From: Anisodus tanguticus
Lineage: Eukaryota; Streptophyta; Magnoliopsida; Solanales; Solanaceae
Reading direction: 5' to 3'
DNA length: 64,000 nt
NCBI GenBank assembly: GCA_034509755.1
Contig: CM067556.1
Span: 14,345,501 to 14,409,500, forward strand
Every line of letters begins with the position of its first letter. Position 1 is the first letter of the stretch. The notes beneath the pieces are model-generated. The model searched no databases, had not been told where the DNA came from, and saw only the letters and a program-made list of their open reading frames with translations. Both the position numbers and the translations under genes were made by a program. This document shows positions 10,305-20,806 of this stretch, piece after piece.

Positions 10305-12330
10305 ATGGCCAATCATCAAATTGCAGGAGGATTCCCTCAAGCAGAAGACTCGAGACCACCATACTTCGATGGAGAACATTATCGCCATTGGAAGGCTAGA
10401 ATGAGAACGTATGTGCAATCAATTGACTATCAAACATGGCTAGTCATTCAGGACGGACCAGTACCGATTCCTGGTGATGACGAGGGAAAGAAACATGAAG
10501 GTGAGGCACCCGTTACTACACCAAAAATCGATAAATACACAAAAGAACAAATGGATGTCATGCAAACCAATGCTAGAGCTAAACACCTACTTTACCATGC
10601 TTTGAGCATAGAAGAGTTCGAAAGCGTCTCAAGTTGTGAAACTGCAAAGGAAATATGGGACAAGTTGGAGATACTCCATGAAGGTACAATTACAAAGAAA
10701 GTAAAGGAAGCCAAGATAAGTCTTCTGGTTCATGAGTACGAGACTTTCTTGATGAAAGAAGATGAAACAATTAAAGACATGTTCCGGAGATTTAATAAAA
10801 TACTTGGAGATCTCAAGGCTTCAGGAATATCTTACTCTAATGATGAACAAGTCAGAAAAATTCTGAGGATTTTGCCTCGGAGAGGGGTGGCAACCTTATG
10901 TTGATGCAATTCCATATGAAAGTCTGGTTCAAATGTCATATGATGAACTTCGAAACAAGCTTATTGTTTACGAGAAAACTCGTCTTCAAAGGTATGGACG
11001 GGAAGAAAAGAGATTAAATGTTACATTCAAAACCTTTTTTGATGAAATAGAAAACGGAAAAGGCAAAATTACCCTGAACTATTTGAAATAGAGCACATAT
11101 ACCCTTCATTTGTTTTTGGTACCAAATATGCCCTCACCGTCAATCAAAGGGGCCTCAAACACCCTTCTCTTTACCGGACTGGCTTGTATGCTGATGGGGC
11201 AATGCCATGTGAAAAAAATTGTCCATGGCCATCCACCTAGACATATGACCCGACCCACCCTACCCACCCATCGACTAAATCAAAGGGGTAAAATGATTTT
11301 ACCCCTCATTTCACACTTTGCTCTTTTCGGGTCAACCCCAAATCTACCGTTCAATGAAAGCCCTAAACTTACCTCTATATAATCTTCACCCTCCACATTT
11401 TCATCAAATTCGTGATTCCTTTTTCCATTGATGAATTTATGCAACAGATCTCTTGAAATACGCCAGTTTTCTCTGTTTTCTTCAGTTTTCTCCACGTAAA
11501 ACAAGCAGAAAAGACTTAAAACCGAGAAAATGTTGAATTTATGAATACCCAAATGGGAATCTTGAGCAAAAATTGAGAAATTGTTCTTTTTGTTATAAAA
11601 TGGGAACACAAAAACTCTAATAAAGCTTGAAAAGTGTATTCATCGGAATTTTAAAACTCACCGGAAAAAAAAAATCGCCGGCAGAATAGAGTCGGCCATG
11701 GGAGGTTATAAAAGAGAAGATAATTTTACTCCGGTTCAGATTCTGAGATAGTTTGTAGTTCTGTGGAATTGCAGAAGATAAGGGTGGGTTTAGGAGTATG
11801 AAATTTGAAGATGCGAAAGTTCGTGGGAGTGGAATTAGACTTGATAGTTAAAATGTGGTAATTAGGAAGATGTGGGAGTTGGTGGGAGTGAACGGCAACT
11901 GCCATGTCTGCCGGCTTATCAGTGAAGAAGAAAAGAGGAGAGAGCTCCTCTTGGGTCGACTAGGTGGATGGCCATGTGGACAATTTTTTCCACATGGCAT
12001 TGCTCCGTCAGCATCCAAATCAGTCCGTTATAGAGAAGGGTATTTGAGGCCCTTTCGATTAACGGTGAGGGCATATTTTGTACCAAAAACAAATGGAGGG
12101 TAAATGTGATCTATTTCGAATAGTTCAAGGGTAATTTTGGCCCTTTACCGAATAGAAAATGAAGAAGATGACGAAGAAAATCAGGAAGACTTGGCAATGA
12201 TTTTAAAGGGAATGGACAACATTACGAGAAGAAGAAAACAAAGCAAGAAATCCCAGTTCGATCAAAACTCTAGAAGGAACAACAAAGGACACCAGCATAA
12301 ACTGTTATTAACGTGCCAAACACTGAACTA
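10305..12330 (+). pseudogene. Copia gag fragment, frameshifted and interrupted by a MULE
   Basis: Reading from the ATG at 10,305, the frame has the PYFDGEHYRHWKARM motif and the downstream EIWDKLEILHEG region of Copia gag (UBN2/DUF4219-like). A frameshift near 10,885 ends it, and the continuation (PYVDAIPYESL onward) runs in another frame to about 11,045. A 1,096-bp Mutator-like element splits it; gag text resumes at 12,160 with an acidic then basic stretch. There is no zinc knuckle, protease or pol and no flanking LTR, so this is an isolated fragment. Confidence 0.8.
11055..12150. mobile_element. Non-autonomous Mutator-like element (MULE)
   Basis: The element is 1,096 bp with long terminal inverted repeats of about 190 bp. 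The left starts CGGAAAAGGCAAAATTACC; the right end is the complement of CGGTAAAGGGCCAAAATTAC. A 9-bp direct repeat, AATAGAAAA, flanks it at 11,046-11,054 and 12,151-12,159. Long inverted repeats plus a 9-bp target duplication are the hallmark of Mutator-like transposons. No transposase is encoded. It sits inside a Copia gag, so it is the younger of the two insertions. Confidence 0.9.
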
Positions 12331-12363
12331 AAACGGTTACTTAGAATTAACATTTGAGGAAAT

Positions 12364-14548
12364 TCATATAGAACATTTAACTGTTAGAACCTCGTTGGGT
12401 TGTAATCCAAGTATCACCTTTGTTTCTTCATTTTCATCAATGTTATCAGCTCTCATACTGTTTAAAAGTCTTTCAACTTCTTTACCACATGCTATATATA
12501 ATTTTAATAAGACATGATACATCTCTCTGTTTACGGGGACTACGGGCCTCAGTGAATGAAAAAATGATTCAGCATCATCCAAACTGCCATTCTCCCCAAA
12601 CAAACTGAATATTCTCATGATGACCTTACGATCAGGCTTCCATCCTTTTCTATCCTTCTTCAAGGAAAGAGCAACTTTCATGCATTTCACAGCCCTCTCA
12701 AACTCACCTTTATCTAGGTAGCCTGCTGCCAGTCTTCCCCAAATATTTGGCGTTAAGAGTCTTCCCTTTTGTAGATAAATCTTCAAGCATGGTCTCTGCC
12801 TTTTCATATAGCTTTTTGTCAATATACCCCATAATGACTATGTATAGCACTCGGATATCATAACAGTTATCGGATGTCTCCCACTCCTTGAGCAACTGCT
12901 CCGCTTCTTCAAGAGCATCAAGTCTCACTAGAGCTTCTAACATATTTATATAATCCCGATTTATACACCTCTTCAGAGCACTCTTCTCAAGAAACCATAA
13001 TCTGATGACTTCATCTTTGTTTCCCAGTCTAGAATGTACAGAGACGAGGTAATTATACCCGAGCCCTTCTTTATTATCCATCTTCTCCTCTGCTTTCTTG
13101 AGGAAAATGTTTGCTTTATTGTTTAGGCCTGCTTTAACATATATATTTGCTACAGCAGCATAGGTGTTCCAGTCCATGACAATGTAGGGTTGGTTCTCCA
13201 TTTCATTTAAGACCCTCTCCATCCCCTCAATATCTGATCTTGCTCCATACGAATTGATACAGATTCTGTAACTTAAATTGTCAGGACGAACCCCAATTTC
13301 TTTCATATGGCATAGAATTTCGGTGACCTTTTCATACTCACCGGTTTTTGTGTACAGTGACATTATATCATTGAAAGCAACAGAAGATAGAGAAACACCC
13401 TCCTCCTCCTCCATCCTCCGCAGATGTGCCAATGCCTTGTCAGTTTGGCATTGCCGAACATAACAATGTAGAAGAGCACCATATGTCTTGTCATTCTTAT
13501 CTTCTTCGCTCAAGTTATCAAAGTAGCTTTCAGCAGCAGGAAAACCATGAACCTTACCTAGCAGATCCAGTTGTACTGCATGCTCAGTTGATGAAAAAGT
13601 GAAAATACCAGAACTCTTCAACCACTAAGGAGCCTGCTCAACAATTAGCATCAGATATGTGAAGCATTCCATTCAGTCAGGACAAAGAACATATATACAT
13701 GCGAAAACAGAAGCTGAATGTCGAGGATTGGATCTAATAAATGAGTATCATTTCCATAAGAAAGCGACATATCTTCCATAAAAAATATTTTATATGGGAA
13801 ACACCCTTCACAATCACTTCTTTTTTAAGAAAATAATCAGAAATGTTATTATAATCCAAACCAAACTGCACAAAGTCTAAACGAAACATCCTAAATTAAT
13901 ACTAGTAGAGGGGAGAACCATGAGGTCTTACGTTCAAAACACTAAGTGATTTATTTCCTTCTGCCTAAGCCTTGGCAGGCAAGGACAAGAGTTACCTAGT
14001 ACCTAAACTGGTGGATGGTGGAAGGTAGCAGGTATCTATGAAACAGTGTGCGCGAAAGCTGGCGCGGAAATAACCATCATAAGTGAAAGTCCTAAATTAA
14101 CAATTGCTTCACCAACAATTCCACTACACTATCAACAGAAATATCGACTACCCTTAATTTCTAATACTATAATTAGCTGCAAACAAATTAGAAAAACAAA
14201 AATCAACCAGAAAGCAATCTTTTTTACTTTCTAAAATGACCATTGCAAGAAAATAACCTAAGATAAATTTTTAAATGAAAGAGAAGAAGTATAACTGAGA
14301 GGTACCTCCAGTGCCTGAGTGAAGCGTTTGCGTTTGCGTTTGCGAATCAAGAATGATGCGTTGAAGCTCAGCGAATCGGATTTTGTTGCCCTTGCAAACC
14401 CATTCGTCAAGTTCATTGGTCACGCTACACGTACGGTTTCCCAGTGGACTATTTTAGAGTAGAGAGCCACCTTCTTCCGCTTCTCGGAATGGTAAAATCG
14501 ACATGTAATTCCAGTTAGGGATTGGAATATCCGGCGATTCACTTGCAT
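12364..14548 (-). pseudogene. P-class pentatricopeptide repeat (PPR) protein, mitochondrial type, pseudogene
   Basis: Exon 1 is 14,548-14,306 and exon 2 is 13,633-12,364, with GT-AG intron borders. The N-terminus (MQVNRRIFQSL) looks like a mitochondrial presequence. Exon 2 carries successive degenerate 35-residue PPR units such as YGALLHCYVRQ, AFNDIMSLYTKTGEY and LSYRICINSYG. Lesions seen: a frameshift near 14,455, a second near 14,345 beside a CGCAAA repeat, an in-frame TAG at 13,627-13,625 just before the first PPR, and a 1-nt shift near 12,770 in an AAAAGGGAAG tract. Past the last shift the second frame restores normal PPR text (WGRLAAGYLDKGEFERAV) to a natural C-terminus. Family members bind organellar RNA. 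Four lesions in one gene make it most likely dead; clustered assembly errors are the alternative. Confidence 0.85.
13915..14085 (+). mobile_element. TS-type SINE in the PPR intron (probable)
   Basis: A B-box-like GTTCAAAAC near 13,933 is followed by 'CCTAAGCCTTGGCAGGCAAGG', 'TTACCTAGTACC' and a 3' part 'GCGCGAAAGCTGGCGCGGA'. These resemble the body and tail of the Solanaceae TS SINE. It lies in the intron of the PPR pseudogene. Ends are approximate. Confidence 0.5.
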
Positions 14549-14817
14549 TTTCCGATGACAACTACTCTGTTTTAGGGTTTTGGAGCAAAATTTGGAGAAA
14601 GAAGAAAGGAGCTTCCATAAATTGCATAACCACCCTCCAATTTTTGTGATATATACATCTCAAATCCAACATATTGCACCTATGCTTGTTTTGTTTTAAT
14701 TATTTTTCGTTCAGGTTCGATACCGACCTTGAGGTTCCACTAATTTAACTTTGCTCCAAACAGTTCCACATTTTAGGATTTCCAGACCATATTCTTACAC
14801 TACAAGAAGTTAATGTA

Positions 14818-15029
14818 CTCTCTAGGCCCCAATTTATACGATATCATTTTCTTTTTTGTCCGTCCCAAAAAAAATGTTAATTTTTTATATTTAAAAATAA
14901 TTTAATTTTATAAGATGATTTATAGTCACATATTATATAAGATTTTTTTAGATCACTTATTTTTTAAAAATTCCATTCTTTCTTAAATTGTGTCTAGTCA
15001 AATGGCCACGTAAATTGAGACCTGAGGAG
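14818..15029. mobile_element. Stowaway MITE
   Basis: Starts CTCTCTAGGCCCCAATTTAT and ends near 'GTAAATTGAGACCTGAGGAG', a degraded inverted match. TA dinucleotides flank it (14,816-14,817 and 15,030-15,031). AT-rich interior without coding capacity. Confidence 0.65.
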
Positions 15030-15031
15030 TA

Positions 15032-16020
15032 GTTAAAAACTTCGTAATGTGCCTTATCTGCACCTTACTATTTAACCTGTCAGATTTTGTTATTGTAGTA
15101 CCTAATTTTAGCAAACTTCATACAAAACACGATGACTCCTCCTTACTTGTTAATTTTAAAATTTATAGTAATTAAATTATAATGCCTTAAAGAAGGGATC
15201 TTAAATTTTCAAATATAAATCAGTAATTTTAAATTAAATTTAGATATCATGAATGAAATGAATGAATAAATCAATCTTCATTTACTTTACCGACAAGAGC
15301 TCTTAATGAATGAGCAATGAGTTTTAACTATGATAAAAAGAAATAAACTAAATAGAGATACCACAGAAATGAAATGAATAAGGTACCATGAGCAAAATGA
15401 AATATATAAATTAACAACGTTCAGACATACTACTTTGACAAATTTCAAGAAAAAGGATGTTTAAAATTCAAAATTGCTAAGTCAAACAAAAAATATTTGA
15501 AGTTCGGGAGGAAATTACATTTCGATTATGAAATTTTATTGAGGGAAGAAAATAATTGTATTACCAAAGCTGTGGGTGTGTATTATCGTAGTGTTACCAA
15601 TGTGTATGTAATTTCCATATGTGTATACATTTCTTTAGTTATCCGTATTATGTACCAAGCAACTAAAGATAAAGTGGTCAAGAAAATAATGAACCAAAAA
15701 ATAATATAGTAGTCGCAATTACCTAAGAAATTAAGGTTGAGAGAGAAAAACAAGCTTGACAGTAGATTTTTTCAAGTCAAACTCAAACCTCTGAATCTGG
15801 TCAGCAAAAATGCTAGAATTTCCAAAGGAATAAATTGGCTTAAATTAACATCAGATGTTAAAGCTCATCTTTTGAAAATTTTAGAATTAATCAAAGTATT
15901 GAAACGAAATACCTTACTACCAGAACAGCTAATTAATTATATTTCCTATACCAAGCTCCCAAATTTTGGGGCAAGGCTTGAAAGACTTTACCTCCTATTT
16001 TCTTATTACACCTAATTAAA
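15032..16020. other. AT-rich intergenic DNA, no gene recognised
   Basis: About 1 kb between the PPR locus and a Copia element. Open frames here (for example 15,737-16,015) have no family motif, no plausible promoter and AT-driven composition. I see nothing supportable. Confidence 0.4.
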
Positions 16021-16210
16021 GGAATATGTTCCCGACCTTTCATTGATTATTGTATACAATATATATAGTGTTATATAATTATTTATATGACTACAAACTT
16101 GGTAATTAAATCTTTCTAATTACAATTAAAATATAATTTTACCTAATATAAAAGATATACAAAATATGGTAATATTCTATCAATGGTAATATACAAGATA
16201 TGATAATATT

Positions 16211-19200
16211 CTAGCACATCCCCGCAGTTAAAGCGGGAGGTTCTCGTACGCTGAGACTGGCTCGGAAATCATCAAAGAATATGTGCGGAAGTCCTTTAGT
16301 GAATATGTCGGCAATCAGATATCGGGAAGGAACATGAAGAGCACGAACTTGTCCACGAGCAACTTTCTCACGTACAAAGTGAATATTCATTTCAATGTGT
16401 TTAGTGCGTTGATGTTGAACGGGATTGCCGAAAAGATATATCGCACTTACATTATCACAGTAAACCATTGTAGCCTTATGGATTGGGCAGTGAAACTTAA
16501 GTAGAAGGTTGTGTACCCAACAAAACTCAGAAACGACATTCACTACACCTCTGTACTCAGTTTCGACATTAGATCGAGATATAGTAGGTCATCTTTTAAA
16601 AGACCAAGAAAGCAAGTTATCTCCGAGGAATACACAGTAATCTGATGTGGATCGACGAGTGTCAGAACATCCACCTCAGTCAGCATCATAATAAGATGTG
16701 AGACCAGAGAGTGAGGACTTGTACAAGTGTAAGCCGAAATGAAGAGTACCTTGTACATATCGCAAAATACGTTTGAGGGCATTCATATGTTCATCCGTCA
16801 GGCTGTGCATATGTAAACATATTTGTTGTACGACATATGATATATATGGTCTCGTGAAAGTGAGATACTGCAACGCTCTTACTAAACTATGATAGTGAGT
16901 CGGGTCGGCATACAAAAAACCCGAAGAGGCACTGAGTTTGGAATTAGTATCCACTGGTGTGTGGGTCGGTTTGCAAGACGTCATGCATGCTCGGTCAAGA
17001 ATCTCTTCGGTGTACTTCCTTTGATAAATAAAAAATAAGCCACTTGCATGTCTCGTAACAACAATGCCTAAAAATAGCTTAGGGGCCCAAATCCTTCATA
17101 GCAAACTCAGAGCAAGGATTGACATGATGGATTGGCGAAGCTTATCAGAAGATGTAGTGAGGATGATATCATCAATATATAGTAGGATGTATGCCATGTC
17201 ATTACCCTTGCTATAGATGAACAACGAATGATCAAATCTGCTATATGAAAAACCGATAGAGGATACAAAAACAGCAAACAATTGGTACCATGCACGAGGA
17301 GCTTGTTTCAGTCCATAAAGTTATTTATTCAAAAGACACACATAATCTGGATGAACTGGGTCCCTGAATCTCTTAGGATGATGCATATATATGGTTTCAT
17401 AAAGGTTCCATGCAAAAAAGTATTTTTGACGTCAAGCTGGTGAATGGGCCAAGATTTGGACAAAGCAATACTGAGAACAGTCCGAATAGTCGCCGGTTTC
17501 ACTACCGGGCTGAAAGTTTCATCACAATCCACTCTCACATGTTAAGACCTGCCATCACCTACAAGACGGGCCTTGTACCTCTCAAAAGAACCATCAGATT
17601 TCTTTTTTATGTCGAAAAATCCACATAGAATGAATAATATTAGCATCAGGAGGATGATGTACTAGATCCCACGTCTTATTTTCAATAAGAGCATTATATT
17701 TGTCAATCATTGCATTTTTCTAATTAGGATCGGACAAGACATCTTTCGGATTACGAGGAACAGGGGAAGAGGTAACCGAAGTGGACAAATTAAATATCCG
17801 TTTGGGTTTGGAAATGTCGTGCATAGCACGGGTTTCCAGTGTTAGTTGGGGTGCCGCTGGAGGTTGTACGGGATTGGGAGGTGGTGGCAGAGATGTGGCA
17901 GCGGGACTGGGAGTAGGATCGAGAGTGATGGGGTATTGCCAAGATGGGGCAGTGGTGTCGGAGAGATAGGTGGTTGGTCGATAAGCAGCCGAGATGGAAG
18001 GCCGTGATGGGTTGTTCCGAGGCTCGGCTAGCCGAGAGGTAGCCGAGACAGAAAGTTGTGACGGGCTGGTCTGAGACTTCCCACCTTGGGACGACAACGG
18101 TGGGGCTAGTTTTCCAAAGATAGAGAACTTGAGTGGGTGACCTGTGTTTGAGAGACTTATTTGGGAGAATGTTCAAGAGATAGGTTGCCATTGAGAGTGT
18201 GTAATGCTAAAAATATGGGGGATAGAGACGTGGGTAAGGAGGGCACGAATTAAGTTGTTTATGGTTCTAATTTTCCGTTCGGCTTTTCCATTTGGTGGAG
18301 AGGTAAGTGGACAGGAAAAATGAAAAACAAGGTCGTGTTTGGCGCAGAACAGTTTGAATTGTTGGTTATCGAATTCCCTTCCATTGTCATATTGAAAACA
18401 TTTGATATTCTTTTCAAATTGTGTCTCTATGAAAGCACTAAAGGACGAAAAAATAGAATAGATTTGAGACTTATTACCAATGGGAAAAGTCCATAGAAAG
18501 TTGGAATAATTATCTAAAAACAACACATAATATCTATGCCCGACCGTGCTTAAAATGGGAGAATAAATGGCATTAAAGTACAAGTGGATGGAGAAGAAAA
18601 TGACAATTTGACATGTTTCTCAAAAATGCAAGATTCACAGACAGGAGTAGTAGAAACATGTTTGCATTGAATAAATTTATTGTTGCTAATGGATAATAAA
18701 ACAGAATCTCCTGGATATCATAATCTATTATGTCATAAAATACGAAAGAGTTGTAAGGGTTGATAGAGAGGAGGCTAGATGGCCGATGGTGGTGGTGATA
18801 GGATAGAGGTCCCCGGTGCTGTCACATCTCATTATTCGCGTCCCTATCATAAGGTCCTTCACAGAAAAATCAAAAGGATTAAATTCAAGGGAAATATTAT
18901 TGTCGGTTGTGAAACGACGCACATAAATTAGATTTTTGATAAGTTTCGGGGCATGGTGGACATTGTTTAAGACTAACGGTGGATGTGGTAGGGAGAGGGA
19001 TGATTGTCCATAACCTCAAACGGGAATGCCTTGTCCACTACCAACAATAATATTTCAATTTAAATTGCTCATATTAAAATAAGGCGAGAGAGTACTTTGG
19101 GATGCTGTCATATGAGATGTGGCGCCAGTATCGATGTACTAACCGTCGTCTGGTGCATTGAGAGACATCGTGTTCATAGCCGCCTCAATATTCGTCGTGC

Positions 19201-20399
19201 GTAGGTTGAAAGAGGAGAGACATGTGCACTGTATGCCTGTTACGGACGTGCGCTGAGGATATCTGGTTGGGGTTGGGAAGGCAGTCGTAGAAACGAAGCC
19301 TATCGCCACGCCGACCATTAAATACGAGAGCTTCCCCAGAGTAAAATTCCGTGGACTACAAGGAAAAGATAGAATCTCGCCCGGCACTCAGGAGTATTTA
19401 GCCTTGCAAGGTGGTCCTTGCTGATTCACACGGGATTCCACATGCCCCATGCTACTCGGGTACCTTTCCCTCTGGGGGTAGGAAAATCATGATCGGGATA
19501 GCGAACCAAAAGCTATTCGAGAAAGGACACAATGGAGCAGCACAAGCTTATCGGACCCACGCAACCCAAGTCGGTGGGACCCACGCATCCCATGATGAGT
19601 AGGCAGCCCACGACGGAGGCTGCTGCCATTGCTACTGGCTGCCGGCCAACGGGGGCTGCCCTATGCCGCCACTGCTACTGTTTCCAGTTCGGTCATCACA
19701 ACTTCGGTCGAAATTTTGCCCTTTGTTGTTGGTCTAGGATTGTGAGCCACGTTTCAGATCGTTGGCTTGTCGGTGTTGCGTGGAGAGGCTGATCCCCTTA
19801 AGGTTGGTAACTGTGTTGCCTGTGGTCATGAAGGCAGCGTCGGCGGTGATTGAATTGGCCGCGACCCGCTTGGTTTTTCGTGTTTCTTCAATGATGAGTC
19901 TCAAATGGGCCACATAGAATGGAGGCAATGGCATGCTTTGTTGAAGGATAGTAGAGATACCATCATAAGATTTATTCAAACCCGCAATAAGTTGCATCAT
20001 CAATCGTTGATTGGTGACTTGTGACCGGTGCGCCGACGTTGGAGAGTTGATCGTCAATCATCTTATGCTCTTGACAATAGGCTTCCAAGTTTGTTGTGCA
20101 GTAGCGTCGGTTTCAGTGATTGTATGCAATAGGTCGTTTGAAATTGTGTCGTAGATCCATTGTAGAACAACAACATCTAGATATGACCAAAGTTCGTCGT
20201 CATGTTTCTCCATGGGTTCGGCAATGGGCTTTGATTTTGGAAGAATGATGCAATCGATGACTTTGTATACACGACAATGGATCTTAAACAATACCGCCCA
20301 AGAGGAATATATAATTTTTTCCATCTTAAGAGTTATGGGAATGAAGTTCTTGATTTTGTTGACTGCAAGAGCATGATGGAATTTAGGTTGTTCAGCCAT
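16211..20399 (-). pseudogene. Copia gag-pol, multiply broken
   Basis: From the ATG at 20,399, gag runs in pieces (20,399-20,058 and 20,057-19,734). GAG-pre-integrase/integrase text includes NYSNFLWTFPIGNKSQ and the region with CQYDNGREFDNQQF-like residues (18,583-18,173). RT pieces include VDCDETFSPVVKPATIR and YILLYIDDIILT (17,538-17,096; the catalytic motif reads YIDD). RNase H ends with the usual ADIFTKGLP motif near 16,260. At least eight frame breaks or stops separate these pieces, so no polyprotein can be made. The family is the same lineage as the element at 34,056-39,116. Confidence 0.85.
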
Positions 20400-20553
20400 T
20401 GAAAATTGGGAAAGGAGGGGAGGAGATTTTTTTTTTCGAGAATTGGAAGAAAAGTGGGAGAGGGAGTACGTCGGCAAAAGAGGGTGGCTGCCGAGAGGGG
20501 GAGGGGGGCGATGGCTGGGAATAAATCAGGGTTTGGTTTCTGATATCATAAAT

Positions 20554-20788
20554 GAATATGTTCCCTGCCTTTTATTGATTATTGTGTACAATATATATAG
20601 TGTTATATAATTATTTACATGGCTACAAACTAGGTAACTAAATCTTCCTAATTACAATTGGAATATAAATTTATCTAATATAAAAGATATACAAAATATG
20701 ATAATATTCTATCAATGGGTAATATAAAATATGATAATATTCTATCAGTGGGTAATATAGAAGATATGATAATATTCTATTACTAACA
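20554..20788 (-). repeat. 5' LTR of the Copia at 16,021-20,788
   Basis: About 235 bp, related to 16,021-16,216. It is longer because a short unit ending in 'GGGTAATATA.AATATGATAATATT' is repeated internally. On the minus strand it starts TGTTAGTAATAG and ends ATATTCA before the primer-binding site. Confidence 0.75.
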
Positions 20789-20806
20789 ACTCTCGTCCCG
20801 TGCTGT

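Larger units (their letters stand above)
16021..20788 (-). mobile_element. Degenerate Copia LTR retrotransposon
   Basis: Two related direct repeats bound it: about 16,021-16,216 (3' LTR for this orientation) and about 20,554-20,788 (5' LTR). Just inside the right LTR the minus strand reads ATGATATCAGAAACC, a primer-binding site for initiator tRNA-Met in slightly altered form. Just inside the left LTR the minus strand has a CTGCGGGGATG polypurine-like tract. Order on the minus strand is gag, protease, integrase, RT, RNase H, as in Copia. The right LTR lies 18 bp from the Hsf stop codon, so the element is in that gene's 3' UTR. I found no clear 5-bp target duplication. Confidence 0.85.

Noticed and set aside
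12710..13621. The 303-residue PPR frame as a complete gene with a start at 13,621
   Set aside because: The first codon there is TTG, the N-terminal presequence lies in an upstream exon, and the C-terminal end is frameshifted.
15737..16015. 92-residue open frame
   Set aside because: No family motif, no promoter or splice context, AT-rich composition; probably chance.
16021..20788. Exact 5-bp target duplication for this Copia
   Set aside because: Flanks (around 16,016-16,020 and 20,789-20,793) do not match; either decayed or the left end is misplaced.
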